From NCBI RefSeq assembly GCF_000764185.1, contig NZ_JQEC01000072.1, positions 1 through 64,000 on the forward strand: DNA of 64,000 bases, read 5' to 3'. The translations under genes and the position numbers were made by a program. The DNA is from Colwellia psychrerythraea (GTDB lineage: Bacteria; Pseudomonadota; Gammaproteobacteria; Enterobacterales; Alteromonadaceae). Below are positions 9,072-19,237 of this stretch, in pieces; the stretch's first letter is position 1; each line of letters starts with the position of its first letter. The notes under the pieces were generated by a model that was given only the letters and a program-made list of their open reading frames with translations, did no database searches and was not told the origin of the DNA.

Positions 9072-9488
9072 TTACTGTGCTAATTGCGTTAAAAGTTCAG
9101 TGATTTCAGTTTTCAATTCTTCGCTATCTATGGTTTGTGCGGCATCGTTAGCTTTATTAGCAAAGACCAGTGCTTGCTCTTTTTCTTCAAATTCAACTTG
9201 GCGTAATGCCATTGCTAAATAAGCAGAAGCAGTAAAAGTAGGTAAAGTTAACTTTTCTGCTGTTGCTAAAGCAACTTCATAAATATCCATGGCTTGGTCG
9301 CCATCTTCGGTAAAATCAGCAAGTGCTTCCCATTGCAGTGGGTGATCTTTTGGTGAGCCTTGATTAGTTGCGCAAAGTACTTGCAATTTTTTACAGCTGG
9401 CAAGCCTTAATGCTTCATTATCAGCTGTTGATGCGTCAGCGATTTCTTGGCAAATAGCAAGAATGTCGTTATATAGAGGAGCTTTCAT
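9072..9488 (-). CDS. Small TPR-like helical protein, function unknown
   Basis: 138 residues, no signal peptide and no membrane segment. The sequence looks all-helical with two or three tetratricopeptide-like hairpins (for example DQAMDIYEVALATAEKL and AYLAMALRQVEFEEKEQAL). TPR-like proteins mediate protein contacts. It lies 63 bases upstream of the S4-domain gene on the same strand. The helical-repeat reading is from pattern only. Confidence 0.7.
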   Translation of the reverse strand: MKAPLYNDILAICQEIADASTADNEALRLASCKKLQVLCATNQGSPKDHPLQWEALADFTEDGDQAMDIYEVALATAEKLTLPTFTASAYLAMALRQVEFEEKEQALVFANKANDAAQTIDSEELKTEITELLTQLAQ

Positions 9489-9785
9489 TATAGATACCTA
9501 AATGCAGTTAACCCAGGATAAAAGTAGGGTAATTATTTGCCGCTAATATCGCATAAATTGTGGCTTTTAGATACAGAGAAAATAAATAATGTAGCAGTAA
9601 ACTCTTATTAAGTTGAAAGCTTAAAGGGTGAAATCAACCATAGATGAACATTCGTTAAAGTAAATAATATATACCTATGGGATGTATTGTTTTAATTTGT
9701 AAATTAAGTACACTGTAAGTCATTAAATTAACAGTATAATTACATTCTGTTTTATGGTTTTAAGTACCAATTTCAAAGGAATGAT

Positions 9786-10718
9786 ATGAATAAAAAAATC
9801 CTATTACTTGTCTGCTCTTTTTCATTTACTGCTTTAGCTGAAGAGGGCGGCAGTGGTCACTATATGCCTGGTTCAATGTCATCATTCATGGATGGTGTTC
9901 CCGCAGGTCAAACTTTCATCACTCGATTAAATATTCTTGACTACCAAGGTAGTTATGAACATTCACTACCATTTGCAGGTATAGAAGCGGCTGATGTGGA
10001 TGTAAGTTCGAAAGCTATCGGCTTAACTATGCTCTATCGCCCTGATATAGACTTGGGTGAAAATTGGAGTTATGCCTTTAGTGCCACTATCCCTTATGTT
10101 GATATGAAAGTCAGTGCTGACGTGTTTACCGATTCTGGTGATTATAGAAAAACAGATAGTGATAGCGCGTTAGGTGACATTATCTTAATGCCACTAATGA
10201 TTAATCAACATGTTAATGCTGATTTAAATATTAATTACCGAATTGCACTTTATGCACCAACCGGAAGTTATGAAATAGGCGAATTAGCCAATACCGGTAA
10301 GAATTTTTGGACCGTAGAGCCGACTATCGCAGCAGTTTATTTAGGTCAAAAAAATGGTATTGAAGCCAGTGTTTTTGCCGGTGTAGATTTTAATCAAGAA
10401 AACGATGATACTCAATACAAATCGGGCATTCAGGCACATCTTGAAGGCACATTTGCGCAACATTTCCCACTATGGGGTGGTTTAGCTGGGGCCGGTGTAA
10501 CGGGATTTTATTACAAGCAAGTTACTGGTGACAGTGGTGAAGGTGCTAACTTTGGCGACTTTAAAGCGCGAAGTGTTGGCGCGGGTCCAACATTATCTTT
10601 TGTTAAAAAGGCGGGCAAAACCGACATACTCACCGAGTTGAAATGGTTACATGAGTTCAGCACTACTAAGCGTGTTAAAGGCGACACAATTTTTTTAAAA
10701 GTGATGGCTAAATTTTAA
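9786..10718 (+). CDS. Outer-membrane beta-barrel transporter, MetA/phenol-degradation family
   Basis: 310 residues with an N-terminal signal peptide that ends near ALA (residue about 18). The mature part has alternating amphipathic strands and ends in a phenylalanine (KVMAKF), typical of outer-membrane barrels. It resembles the family named putative MetA-pathway of phenol degradation, whose substrates are mostly unproven. AAAGGA lies 4 bases before the ATG. It is the first gene of a five-gene same-strand run with two DUF3604 lipoproteins, so it may import their substrate or export their product. Confidence 0.8.
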   Translation: MNKKILLLVCSFSFTALAEEGGSGHYMPGSMSSFMDGVPAGQTFITRLNILDYQGSYEHSLPFAGIEAADVDVSSKAIGLTMLYRPDIDLGENWSYAFSATIPYVDMKVSADVFTDSGDYRKTDSDSALGDIILMPLMINQHVNADLNINYRIALYAPTGSYEIGELANTGKNFWTVEPTIAAVYLGQKNGIEASVFAGVDFNQENDDTQYKSGIQAHLEGTFAQHFPLWGGLAGAGVTGFYYKQVTGDSGEGANFGDFKARSVGAGPTLSFVKKAGKTDILTELKWLHEFSTTKRVKGDTIFLKVMAKF

Positions 10719-10788
10719 CGCTAAAAAGTTTCCTAAGCACTAACTACAAGCAACTATCAACATAAAAATGTCTACTAAAGGATTAACG

Positions 10789-12726
10789 ATGCAAACAAAA
10801 CTTTCAATTATTGCTCTAACGTTAACAGTCGCTTTAAGCGCATGTTCTGAAAAAGCAACGGATGCACAAAAAGATCAAGCCCACGTTAAAGCCGTAAGTG
10901 GCAGTAACACGAAAAAAAATAAAGATGAATCAATATCTGCCAGAGCAAAAAGCATCAAAGAGCAGGAAGATAACGCGCCATCAAACCCGCTAAAAAACGC
11001 CTATTTTGGTGAGACCCATATGCATACTAAATACTCTTTAGATGCCTATATTGGTGGCAATCGCATGAGCCCTAAAGACTCATTACAATTTGCTCAAGGG
11101 CAGGAAAAAATGATCAATGGCGAGTTACATAAATTGCATCGACCATTAGACTTTGCTGCGACAACAGATCATTCTGAATATATTGGGGAGATGTACACCA
11201 CACTCGAAATGGAAGCGGTTGGTCATAATAATGAAACTTTAAAAGAGTTGCGAAGCTTAAGCGAATATAAAGATCAAATAGCTTGGTTCGTTAAATATGT
11301 TATTTCAGTTAATAGAGGTGATGCTAAACCAAGTCACCCGCCATTTTATACTGGAGCTGAGAGTACAAAGAGTGCTTGGCAAATAATTTTACAAGCAGCC
11401 AAAGAAGAATATAAGCCGGGCGTATTTACTACCCTAGCAGCATTTGAGTGGAGTGGAGCACCTAAAGGTGGCAATTTACACCGCAATATTTTGTTTAGAG
11501 ATATGGTAGTGCCAGCACAACCGATGAGCTATCTTGAAATTAATCGTGAAGATGATCTGTGGTTATGGTTAGCTGAACAAGAAAAACAAGGCAGTACTGT
11601 ATTAGCTATCCCACATAATTCTAATGCGTCAAAATTAAATATGTTTAACCCAAATGATGCTAAGGGTAAACCTATTACCAAAGAATATGCGGAGCTGCGT
11701 AGCCATTTTGAGCGCACCATAGAAATGATGCAAATAAAAGGTAACTCAGAAGTACATCGTAATTTTTGGCCTGCCGATGAGTTTGCTGATTTTGAAAATG
11801 CAGATTCAGTGGCTGATTTTAGTAATCGCGGTTTAGATAAACGTAACTTTGTCCGTTGGGGCGTTATTGAAGGACTTAAGCATTATCAAAACTTAGGCGT
11901 AAATCCTTATAAATTAGGATTTAATGGCGGCACTGACAGCCACAATGGTTTGATGGCCGATGTAGCTGAAGATAACTATGTTGGTGGCCACGGCGCAGCG
12001 GATCATACACCTGAATTACGTAGAACAGGACAAGTACCTGAATGGCTTGATGCTATTGATGAAAGCATTGGTTCAATTACCGGTGTGTGGGCACAAAAAA
12101 ATACCCGAAGCGAAATTTGGGATGCCATGTATAACCGTGAAACTTTTGCTACTTCTGGCCCACGTATGCAAATTCGCTTCTTTGCCGGCGAGCACTTAAC
12201 GCCGCAGCCAAGTGATATTAAAGCGATGGTGACTGAAGGTTACGATAAAGGTGTACCTATGGGTGGCACAGTTACTGGCGCTGACTCGGCTCCGACATTA
12301 ACGGTTTGGGCTGCTAAAGATACTGTGGGTGCTAACTTAGACCGGATCCAAATCATTAAGGGGTGGGTTGACCAACAAGGTGAGCAACATGAAAAAATCA
12401 TCAATGTAGTATGGTCTGATAATCGCGCTAAGGACAAAAAGGGAAATTTAGCTCAAGTAGGTAATACTGTTGATTTAACAACGGCTAAATATACTAATGA
12501 AATTGGCGCAACGATGTTAATGGGCAGCTTTACGGATGAAGAATTTAACAGTGAATTGCCAACACTTTATTATGCCCGTGTTATTGAGATACCGACACCA
12601 CGTTGGTCAACCTATGATGCAGTGCGTAATAATTTACCACTGTTAAAAGATGTACCAGCAACTATTCAAGAGCGTGCTTGGAGTTCACCTATTTGGTTTA
12701 TGCCAACTCAAGAAAAAACGCACTAG
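10789..12726 (+). CDS. DUF3604 lipoprotein 1 (PHP-like metal-dependent hydrolase candidate)
   Basis: 645 residues from the ATG at 10789, which has AAAGGA 6 bases upstream; an in-frame ATG at 10768 lacks this. The lipobox LSAC gives lipidated Cys19. A PHP-like set of metal ligands is visible: GETHMH (H77, H79), TTDHSEY (D127, H128), AIPHNSN, and NGGTDSHNG. A C-terminal conserved block includes IEIPTPRW and ends SPIWF. These residues suggest a periplasmic metallo-hydrolase, but no member of DUF3604 known to me has an established substrate. It is paralogous to the gene at 13924. Confidence 0.88.
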   Translation: MQTKLSIIALTLTVALSACSEKATDAQKDQAHVKAVSGSNTKKNKDESISARAKSIKEQEDNAPSNPLKNAYFGETHMHTKYSLDAYIGGNRMSPKDSLQFAQGQEKMINGELHKLHRPLDFAATTDHSEYIGEMYTTLEMEAVGHNNETLKELRSLSEYKDQIAWFVKYVISVNRGDAKPSHPPFYTGAESTKSAWQIILQAAKEEYKPGVFTTLAAFEWSGAPKGGNLHRNILFRDMVVPAQPMSYLEINREDDLWLWLAEQEKQGSTVLAIPHNSNASKLNMFNPNDAKGKPITKEYAELRSHFERTIEMMQIKGNSEVHRNFWPADEFADFENADSVADFSNRGLDKRNFVRWGVIEGLKHYQNLGVNPYKLGFNGGTDSHNGLMADVAEDNYVGGHGAADHTPELRRTGQVPEWLDAIDESIGSITGVWAQKNTRSEIWDAMYNRETFATSGPRMQIRFFAGEHLTPQPSDIKAMVTEGYDKGVPMGGTVTGADSAPTLTVWAAKDTVGANLDRIQIIKGWVDQQGEQHEKIINVVWSDNRAKDKKGNLAQVGNTVDLTTAKYTNEIGATMLMGSFTDEEFNSELPTLYYARVIEIPTPRWSTYDAVRNNLPLLKDVPATIQERAWSSPIWFMPTQEKTH

Positions 12727-13836
12727 TTGATGATGCTTTCTTGTTATAAAAAAACAGTAAAAGGAATATCCCACTACGGGCTATTCCTTTTTCTTTGTTT
12801 GTTAGCTGTCGTCAATAGTAAAGCCGTACAGGCAAATAAAATTCAATTGGCTTATTTACAAATTGAAGCTATTACCTGTAGTGATAAAGCTGTTAACAGT
12901 GCTCGTAGCGGCAATAGTAACAGCGACAACAATAATAGCGAGCATAGTTGTTATCAGGTCATGTGGAAACAGCCTGCAGTTCAAGGTGTTGCACCACTTA
13001 GTCTGCAATTTAATCAAGGTATAACGATAAGTAATACAAAACCAACTTCTTTGCTAAATGGCGCCAACATCCAGTTTTTTAGCCTAACAACAGCACAAAG
13101 CTTAGCCGGTAAGAGTGTCACGGTTATCAACTTAGAAAAAACAGCGGTTGAAGTAATGCTTAACTATAAAAGCATTACTAATGATTACTCAGTAAGAATA
13201 ACACCAGCTGCGCCAAGTTATACCTTTGTTGCCAGTCCATCGTCATGGCAAACCGTGCAAAGTTATACTCTTTTTGGTATCGAGCATATTCTTGAAGGTT
13301 ATGATCATTTATTGTTTGTTTTATGTTTGTTACTGATTGCCTCAACGGTTAAAAAACTTATGTGGGCTATCACAGGTTTTACTTTAGCTCACTCAATTAC
13401 CCTTGTTTTAAGCACACTTAATATAGTGCAACTGCCCATTGTGGTGGTAGAAGCCGTAATCGCCTTAAGTATTGTCTTTCTAGCCACAGAAATAGCAAAA
13501 ACATCATTCAATAAATCGCAGCAACTCTCGTTAACTTATCGTTATCCAGTCGTTGTATCAAGCAGTTTTGGTCTGTTGCATGGCTTTGGTTTTGCTTCGG
13601 TATTGCTTGAGCTAGGTTTGCCAAAAAACGATCAGTTTTTAGCTTTAGCCTTTTTTAATATAGGGGTTGAACTAGGGCAAGTATTCTTTATTGCTGGTGT
13701 GTTATTGCTTATCTACATAGTGAAAAAACTCAGTGATATAAGCCGTGAGCGAAAAAAACAATATGAAAAAATTAATGCCTATTTGATAGGTACAATTGCC
13801 AGTATGTGGCTAATAGAAAGAGTGTTGCAGTTCTAG
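12727..13836 (+). CDS. HupE/UreJ-type membrane protein
   Basis: Up to 369 residues: a signal segment, a periplasmic N-terminal domain of about 150 residues with a Ser/Asn-rich insert, then about six TM helices. The membrane part carries family motifs FGIEHILEGYDHLLF, GFTLAHS and FGLLHGFGF. HupE and UreJ are nickel permeases in hydrogenase and urease loci; neither enzyme is encoded here, so metal supply to the neighbouring DUF3604 proteins is only a guess. The start is ambiguous: TTG 12727, ATG 12730 or ATG 12733. The gene abuts DUF3604-1, which suggests translational coupling. Confidence 0.85.
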   Translation: MMMLSCYKKTVKGISHYGLFLFLCLLAVVNSKAVQANKIQLAYLQIEAITCSDKAVNSARSGNSNSDNNNSEHSCYQVMWKQPAVQGVAPLSLQFNQGITISNTKPTSLLNGANIQFFSLTTAQSLAGKSVTVINLEKTAVEVMLNYKSITNDYSVRITPAAPSYTFVASPSSWQTVQSYTLFGIEHILEGYDHLLFVLCLLLIASTVKKLMWAITGFTLAHSITLVLSTLNIVQLPIVVVEAVIALSIVFLATEIAKTSFNKSQQLSLTYRYPVVVSSSFGLLHGFGFASVLLELGLPKNDQFLALAFFNIGVELGQVFFIAGVLLLIYIVKKLSDISRERKKQYEKINAYLIGTIASMWLIERVLQF

Positions 13837-13923
13837 TTATGGCTCTAGCTCATTTAATTTAAGTTAAGTCGTTAAATTATTGAGATAACCTATTTTATCA
13901 TAAAAATAATAAAGGGAATAATT

Positions 13924-15960
13924 ATGTTTAAAAAATCACTACTGGCTGTTTGCATAGCGACTTTAAGTCTAACCGCTTGCGGAGAGCAAGCGCAGATCAA
14001 GGCTGAGTCGACGGCAAGTGCCGCAAAAAAAGTTAAACTTATTGAAGAAAAACCTAATAAAGTAAGTCAGGCAAAAACCAGTAAAAAAGCCCGCAAAAAA
14101 GGCAGTGTAAATACATCGGTTAAAGCTAATTATTCGCCCTATGCCGACCGAGATTACCCTACACAGTTACTCTTTGGTGAGACTCATATTCATTCAGCAC
14201 TTTCTGCTGATGCTGGCGGTGGTGGCACCACGTTATTACCTCGTGATCTATACCGTTTTGCTCGTGGTGAGCAGGTATTAAGCAATACTAGTCAACCGGT
14301 TAAATTAGACAGACCATTAGATTTTATTTGTTTAACCGAACATACCGATGGTATGGGTGTTATTACTGATATCCTTAAAGGCACAGAAAATATTTTGGCC
14401 GATGAACAGGGTGCTAAATTTCATCAACGCTTTAGTCAAGGTGGCGCTGAAGCTAAACAAGCTTCATTTGATTTAATTTCAGCCTTTGCCAATGGTGAGC
14501 TATCAAGTGCTTTAGTGTATCAACCAGGCAATCCAGGTTATAGCCGTACTTGGCAAGATTTAGTGCAAGCAGCGGAAGAGTTTAATGAACCACACCGGTT
14601 TACTACTATGATCTCCTATGAATGGACCTCTATGGTGAAGGGCAATAATTTACATCGTAATATCATTTTACGTGATGGCCCCGATAGAGCCTTGCAAGTA
14701 TTACCTTTTACCATGACCGCTCCTATTGGTAGTGCTAATCCGCAAGATTTGTGGAAATGGTTAGCCGATTATGAAAAAAATACCGGCGGCCGCGCTATTG
14801 CAATTCCGCACAATGGTAATTTATCTAATGGCTGGTTATTTGCCTTGCAGGATGATTTTAATAATGGCGCAAAATATGACTTAGCTTATGTTACAGAACG
14901 CGAAAAATGGGAAAAATTAGTTGAAGTAGGGCAAACGAAAGGTGACAGTGAAACCCATCCTAAACTATCTCCTGATGATGAATTCGCCGATTATGAAACT
15001 TGGGATTTTGGGAACCTTGATTTAACCACCAAAAAAACCGATGCCATGTTAGCCACAGAATATACTCGTGCAGCGTTAAAAAATGGTTTGTTGCTTGAAA
15101 CTGAACTGGGGGTAAACCCGTTTAAGTTAGGTTTTGTCGGTGGTGGTGATATGCATACCTCCTTAGTGACGCAAGATGATGATAATTTTTTTGGCGCCTT
15201 TACTTGGATGGAGCCGTCAGAAAAACGCATTAACCTACCGGGTAAGTACAATAAAAAACTCGATATCGGTTATGACGCTTGGCGCTATGCAACACCTGGA
15301 CCTACGGCTGTGTGGGCTAAATCGAATACCCGTGCTGCAATTTTTGATGCGATGAAACGTAAAGAAGTTTATGCCACTACAGGTCCACGTATTCGTATTC
15401 GAGTTTTTGCTGGCTATGACTTTACTAACGCAGATTTAAAACAACGCGACCTTGCTAATGTTGGTTACAACAAAGGTGTGCCAATGGGCGGTGATTTAGT
15501 CACGGCAAAACAGGGTCAAACACCAAGCTTGCTAATTCGAGCATTACGTGACCCTGATGGTGCTAACCTAGACCGAGTACAAGTAATCAAGGGGTGGGTC
15601 GATAGTCAGGGCAAAGCTCATGAAAAAGTATACGATGTTGCTTGGTCAGGCAATAGCACTGGCGAGCGTAACATCAATGCTAAAGGTAAATTACCTTCAG
15701 TAGGCGATACGGTAGATTTATCTATTCCCACCTGGACTAATACCATAGGCTCGGCACAGCTTGAAACTTTATGGCAAGATCCAAGCTTTGATGTTTCAGA
15801 AAAAGCCTTTTATTATGTGCGTGCGATAGAAATTCCGACACCGCGTTGGACGGCTTATGATGCAGTACGTTATCAAGTTAAGAGTATGCCAAAAGGCATT
15901 AAACTTAAAACTCAAGAGCGCGCTTATACTTCACCAATTTGGTATAACTCGAAGGGCTAA
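13924..15960 (+). CDS. DUF3604 lipoprotein 2 (paralogue)
   Basis: 678 residues with lipobox LTAC (Cys19) and a Lys-rich linker to about residue 75. It shares the metal-ligand layout of its paralogue: GETHIH (H88, H90), LTEHTDG, AIPHNGN and GGGDMHTS. In the second motif Glu replaces the Asp of paralogue 1. The C-terminal block IEIPTPRW...YDAVR...SPIW is shared. A good ribosome site (AAAGGGA) precedes the ATG. The 87-base gap after the HupE-like gene shows no terminator, so it is probably in the same operon. Confidence 0.88.
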   Translation: MFKKSLLAVCIATLSLTACGEQAQIKAESTASAAKKVKLIEEKPNKVSQAKTSKKARKKGSVNTSVKANYSPYADRDYPTQLLFGETHIHSALSADAGGGGTTLLPRDLYRFARGEQVLSNTSQPVKLDRPLDFICLTEHTDGMGVITDILKGTENILADEQGAKFHQRFSQGGAEAKQASFDLISAFANGELSSALVYQPGNPGYSRTWQDLVQAAEEFNEPHRFTTMISYEWTSMVKGNNLHRNIILRDGPDRALQVLPFTMTAPIGSANPQDLWKWLADYEKNTGGRAIAIPHNGNLSNGWLFALQDDFNNGAKYDLAYVTEREKWEKLVEVGQTKGDSETHPKLSPDDEFADYETWDFGNLDLTTKKTDAMLATEYTRAALKNGLLLETELGVNPFKLGFVGGGDMHTSLVTQDDDNFFGAFTWMEPSEKRINLPGKYNKKLDIGYDAWRYATPGPTAVWAKSNTRAAIFDAMKRKEVYATTGPRIRIRVFAGYDFTNADLKQRDLANVGYNKGVPMGGDLVTAKQGQTPSLLIRALRDPDGANLDRVQVIKGWVDSQGKAHEKVYDVAWSGNSTGERNINAKGKLPSVGDTVDLSIPTWTNTIGSAQLETLWQDPSFDVSEKAFYYVRAIEIPTPRWTAYDAVRYQVKSMPKGIKLKTQERAYTSPIWYNSKG

Positions 15961-16013
15961 ATTCATTAGTACTTAGCTTAATAGAATAAAGAATAGAAAA
16001 TAATAGGATAACT

Positions 16014-16847
16014 ATGAAAACCTTTTTAAAAGAGCCGTTACTGCATTTTTTACTGTTAGGGGCGGCGCTTTTTTATTTTTATGCTTTGGTCAATGACAAC
16101 CAAGCTAATGACAATGAAATATCTATTTCAGCGGCTAAAATAGTGCAACTTAAGTACAGTTTTGAAAAAACACGTCAACGACAACCAAGCGAGGAGGAAC
16201 TGGCTGCTTTGGTTAATAACTACCTTAAAGAGCAAGTAGCTTATCAGAAGGGTGTTGAAATGGGTTTACTTGCTGGTGATGGCATTATTCAAAAACGTAT
16301 TCAGCAAAAGGTAGAATTTATTGTTGAAGACAGTGTTAGTCGCTTAGAACCTGATGATGCAGAGTTATCAGGTTTTTTAAAAGCACATCCAGATGACTAT
16401 CGTAGCGAACAATTTTTTAGTTTTGTGCAGCTATACTTTGACCCGTCAAAACACCGTAATGTTACCGCGGTATTAACTAAAACATTGGCGCAGATAACAG
16501 CCTTAGATGAAACCGAACACACTGCCGTAAAATTGATGCCATTGTCAGATAATATTTTTTTAGACTATCAATATACCGATGTTTCTTATGCCTTTGTCGC
16601 GCGTTATTTTGGCAGTAAATTTGCCGACTCTTTAGTGAAACTATCGATGAATACTTGGCAGCAAAAAATACAATCAGGTTATGGTGTACACCTAGTGCAG
16701 TTAACCCAAAGAACAGGTGGTGAAATACAGTCACTGGATAAAGTTCGCGAGCAAGTTAAGCAGGACTGGTTAAACGAGCAACGTAAATTAAGTTTGGCGA
16801 AGTTTTATCAGCAATTGTTTGCCGAATACAATATCAATGTCAGCTAG
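16014..16847 (+). CDS. Membrane-anchored parvulin-type peptidyl-prolyl isomerase
   Basis: 277 residues: one N-terminal TM helix (about 9-28), then a periplasmic domain laid out like SurA/PpiD-type proteins, with an N-terminal helical region followed by a PpiC-like segment ending in GYGVHLVQLTQRTGGEIQSLD. Such proteins assist folding of envelope proteins. As last gene of the run it may serve the adjacent lipoproteins or barrel. The rotamase core is divergent, so catalysis is uncertain and a pure chaperone role is possible. TAGGA is upstream and a strong terminator follows. Confidence 0.78.
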   Translation: MKTFLKEPLLHFLLLGAALFYFYALVNDNQANDNEISISAAKIVQLKYSFEKTRQRQPSEEELAALVNNYLKEQVAYQKGVEMGLLAGDGIIQKRIQQKVEFIVEDSVSRLEPDDAELSGFLKAHPDDYRSEQFFSFVQLYFDPSKHRNVTAVLTKTLAQITALDETEHTAVKLMPLSDNIFLDYQYTDVSYAFVARYFGSKFADSLVKLSMNTWQQKIQSGYGVHLVQLTQRTGGEIQSLDKVREQVKQDWLNEQRKLSLAKFYQQLFAEYNINVS

Positions 16848-16949
16848 TTTAAAAGGCTAAAGGCAATCATTTATTTAACCATATTTAAGGTACAGTGATT
16901 ATAGATAATAGCCCTGATAGAGAATAATATTTTAAGTTTTAAGCGATAA

Positions 16950-16984
16950 AAAAACGGCTAAATCATCATGATTTAGCCGTTTTT
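16950..16984. terminator. Bidirectional terminator between PPIase and dnaK
   Basis: A 17-bp perfect stem around a single C, from AAAAACGGCTAAATCAT to its complement ending GCCGTTTTT. It has an A tract before and a T tract after, so it can serve both the plus-strand PPIase operon and the minus-strand dnaK gene. Confidence 0.88.
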
Positions 16985-17035
16985 ATTTGCTTGAGTAACG
17001 TTGTTTATCTAGCAGTTAATAAAGTGAAGGTCAAA

Positions 17036-18952
17036 TTAAAGTCCGCTGACTTCCTCAAAATCGGCTTCTATAACATCACTATCGTTAGCTGCGTTTACTT
17101 GCTCAGACGGTGCTCTTTCAGTGTTAGCCTGCGCTTGAGCTTGTTTTGCTAAGTTATAAGCATCATTTAATGCATCGTGACACACTTCAATCGCTTGTTT
17201 ATCATTACCATTCACTGCCATTTTTAATTGCTCAATTAAGGAATTAAAACTTGCTTGTTGCCCATCACTAAAGTCGCTCATTGCTCCCGTTACTGTATGG
17301 ATTAAATGATCCGCTTGATTACGCTGCTCAATAAGTTCACGCTTTGCCTTGTCCTGTGCCGAATTTTGCTCTGCTTCATTAACCATGCGATTGACGTCAT
17401 CTTCCGATAAACCACTCGACGCTGTGATAGTTATGGCTTGCTCTTTACCAGTGGCCTTGTCCGTTGCCGTCACATTCAAAATACCATTAGCATCTATATC
17501 AAAAGTAACCTCAATTTGTGCATTACCACGAGGGCCTGCTTTAATATCGGTTAAGTTAAATTGTCCGAGTGACTTATTATCGCTGGCCATATCACGTTCA
17601 CCTTGTAATACATGTACAGTTACCGCGCTTTGGTTATCTTCTGCGGTCGAAAACACTTCACTTGCCCGTGTTGGGATAGTGGTATTTTTAGCAATTACCT
17701 TAGTAACAATACCGCCTAGGGTTTCAATACCTAAAGACAGAGGCGTTACATCAAGTAATAACACGTCATTTACAGTGCCCGATAATACCCCTGATTGAAT
17801 TGATGCACCTAAGGCAACCGCTTCATCTGGATTAATGTCTTTACGTGGCTCTTTATTAAATAAGCTTTGTACAGCCTCTTGAACTTTCGGCATACGGCTT
17901 TGGCCACCCACTAAAATAACATCGCTGATATCACTCATGTTTAAACCAGCATCTTTTAATGCTTGTTTACATGGCGCAATGGTGCGTTTAATTAAGTCAT
18001 CTACTAAAGACTCTAATTTAGCCCGAGTTACTTTAATATTCATGTGCTTAGGGCCACTGGCATCGGCAGTAACGTAAGGCAAATTAATATCAGTTTGCTT
18101 GGTTGACGATAACTCAATTTTAGCATTTTCAGCGGCTTCTTTTACCCTTTGCATTGCTAAAGCATCACTGGTCAGATCTAGGCCTTGATCTTTTTTGAAC
18201 TCTGCCACTAGATAATTAATCAGGGCACTATCAAAGTCTTCCCCGCCTAAATAGGTATCGCCATCGGTAGCTAATACTTCAAACTGTTTTTCACCGTCTA
18301 GGTTAGATATTTCAATAATAGAAACATCAAAGGTACCGCCACCTAAATCGTAAACCACTATATTTTGCTCAGAGTTTTGTTCAGAGCTTTGCTCACCATT
18401 TTTACTTTTATCTATGCCGTAAGCTAATGCTGCCGCTGTGGGTTCATTGATAATTCGTTTAACGTTTAAGCCGGCAATTTTACCTGCATCTTTAGTGGCT
18501 TGACGCTGTGAATCATTAAAGTAGGCAGGTACGGTTATTACCGCTTCGGTAACAGTTTCACCTAAATAGGCTTCAGCATCTTTTTTCAGTTTCAATAATA
18601 TTTGTGCAGACACTTGCTGTGGCGATAGTGCTTTACCATCAATTTCTACCCACGCATCACCATTGTCAGCTTTTACAATTTTGTAGGGTGATAATTCAAT
18701 GTTATTTTGCAGTAATTCATCATCAAACTTGCGGCCAATTAAACGTTTAATGGCGAACAGGGTGTTTTTTGAATTGCTCACTGCTTGTCTTTTTGCCGGA
18801 TGACCGGCTAATATTTCATTGTTGCTATAGGCGATTATCGAAGGCGTGGTGCGATTACCCTCGCTATTTTCAATGATGGTTGCTTTGCCACTTTCCATTA
18901 CCGCGACACATGAATTTGTTGTACCTAAGTCAATACCAATAATTTTAGTCAT
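17036..18952 (-). CDS. dnaK: DnaK-type Hsp70 chaperone, probable paralogue
   Basis: 638 residues, full-length Hsp70. The N-terminal ATPase has [14 protein letters not shown], the second phosphate loop [11 protein letters not shown] and the [14 protein letters not shown] adenosine motif. The substrate-binding domain follows, with a C-terminus ending in [10 protein letters not shown], an EEVD-like DnaK tail. An insertion SSEQNSEQN sits before the second phosphate loop. No dnaJ or grpE is adjacent, so I read it as an additional copy beside a standard dnaK-dnaJ locus; that is inference. AAGGA lies 9 bases before the ATG. I see no sigma-32-type promoter upstream. Confidence 0.9.
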   Translation of the reverse strand: MTKIIGIDLGTTNSCVAVMESGKATIIENSEGNRTTPSIIAYSNNEILAGHPAKRQAVSNSKNTLFAIKRLIGRKFDDELLQNNIELSPYKIVKADNGDAWVEIDGKALSPQQVSAQILLKLKKDAEAYLGETVTEAVITVPAYFNDSQRQATKDAGKIAGLNVKRIINEPTAAALAYGIDKSKNGEQSSEQNSEQNIVVYDLGGGTFDVSIIEISNLDGEKQFEVLATDGDTYLGGEDFDSALINYLVAEFKKDQGLDLTSDALAMQRVKEAAENAKIELSSTKQTDINLPYVTADASGPKHMNIKVTRAKLESLVDDLIKRTIAPCKQALKDAGLNMSDISDVILVGGQSRMPKVQEAVQSLFNKEPRKDINPDEAVALGASIQSGVLSGTVNDVLLLDVTPLSLGIETLGGIVTKVIAKNTTIPTRASEVFSTAEDNQSAVTVHVLQGERDMASDNKSLGQFNLTDIKAGPRGNAQIEVTFDIDANGILNVTATDKATGKEQAITITASSGLSEDDVNRMVNEAEQNSAQDKAKRELIEQRNQADHLIHTVTGAMSDFSDGQQASFNSLIEQLKMAVNGNDKQAIEVCHDALNDAYNLAKQAQAQANTERAPSEQVNAANDSDVIEADFEEVSGL

Positions 18953-19126
18953 TATAATTTTCCTTTTATCATTTTAAAAAGCAACACGTTGAGTAGTTCT
19001 GCTCAGTTGTCTTGATTACGGGTTGCTGGCTTTACCAATCGGGCTAATTAATTACTCGCTAGGTAAAACTATTACTTAACCCGTTTGCTATCAGTGGAGC
19101 TATCATACGGAGATAACAAAAAGGCT

Positions 19127-19146
19127 ACTGTCAGATAAGTGACAGT
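19127..19146. promoter_or_regulatory. CooA-like Crp/Fnr operator between dnaK and its divergent regulator
   Basis: Perfect 7-bp arms ACTGTCA and TGACAGT with a 6-base spacer. The core TGTCA-N6-TGACA (19129-19144) has the geometry of Crp/Fnr-family sites and the half-site of CooA (TGTCA-N6-CGACA), not of CRP (TGTGA). It lies 92 bases before the Crp/Fnr gene and 174 before dnaK. The binding protein is inferred to be the adjacent regulator. Confidence 0.6.
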
Positions 19147-19237
19147 TTGCGACAACAAATTAAATTAATTGTACTCTTAAGCTTTCTAGGTAGAATATTG
19201 TCTACATTTCATTGGGTTTTAATACCGTGAGCAGATC

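Noticed and set aside
17349-17798. 149-codon frame antisense to dnaK
   Set aside because: Shadow of the conserved substrate-binding domain.
18953-19237. Heat-shock sigma-32 promoter for the second DnaK
   Set aside because: No CTTGAA-type -35 and CCCCAT-type -10 pair at proper spacing was found.
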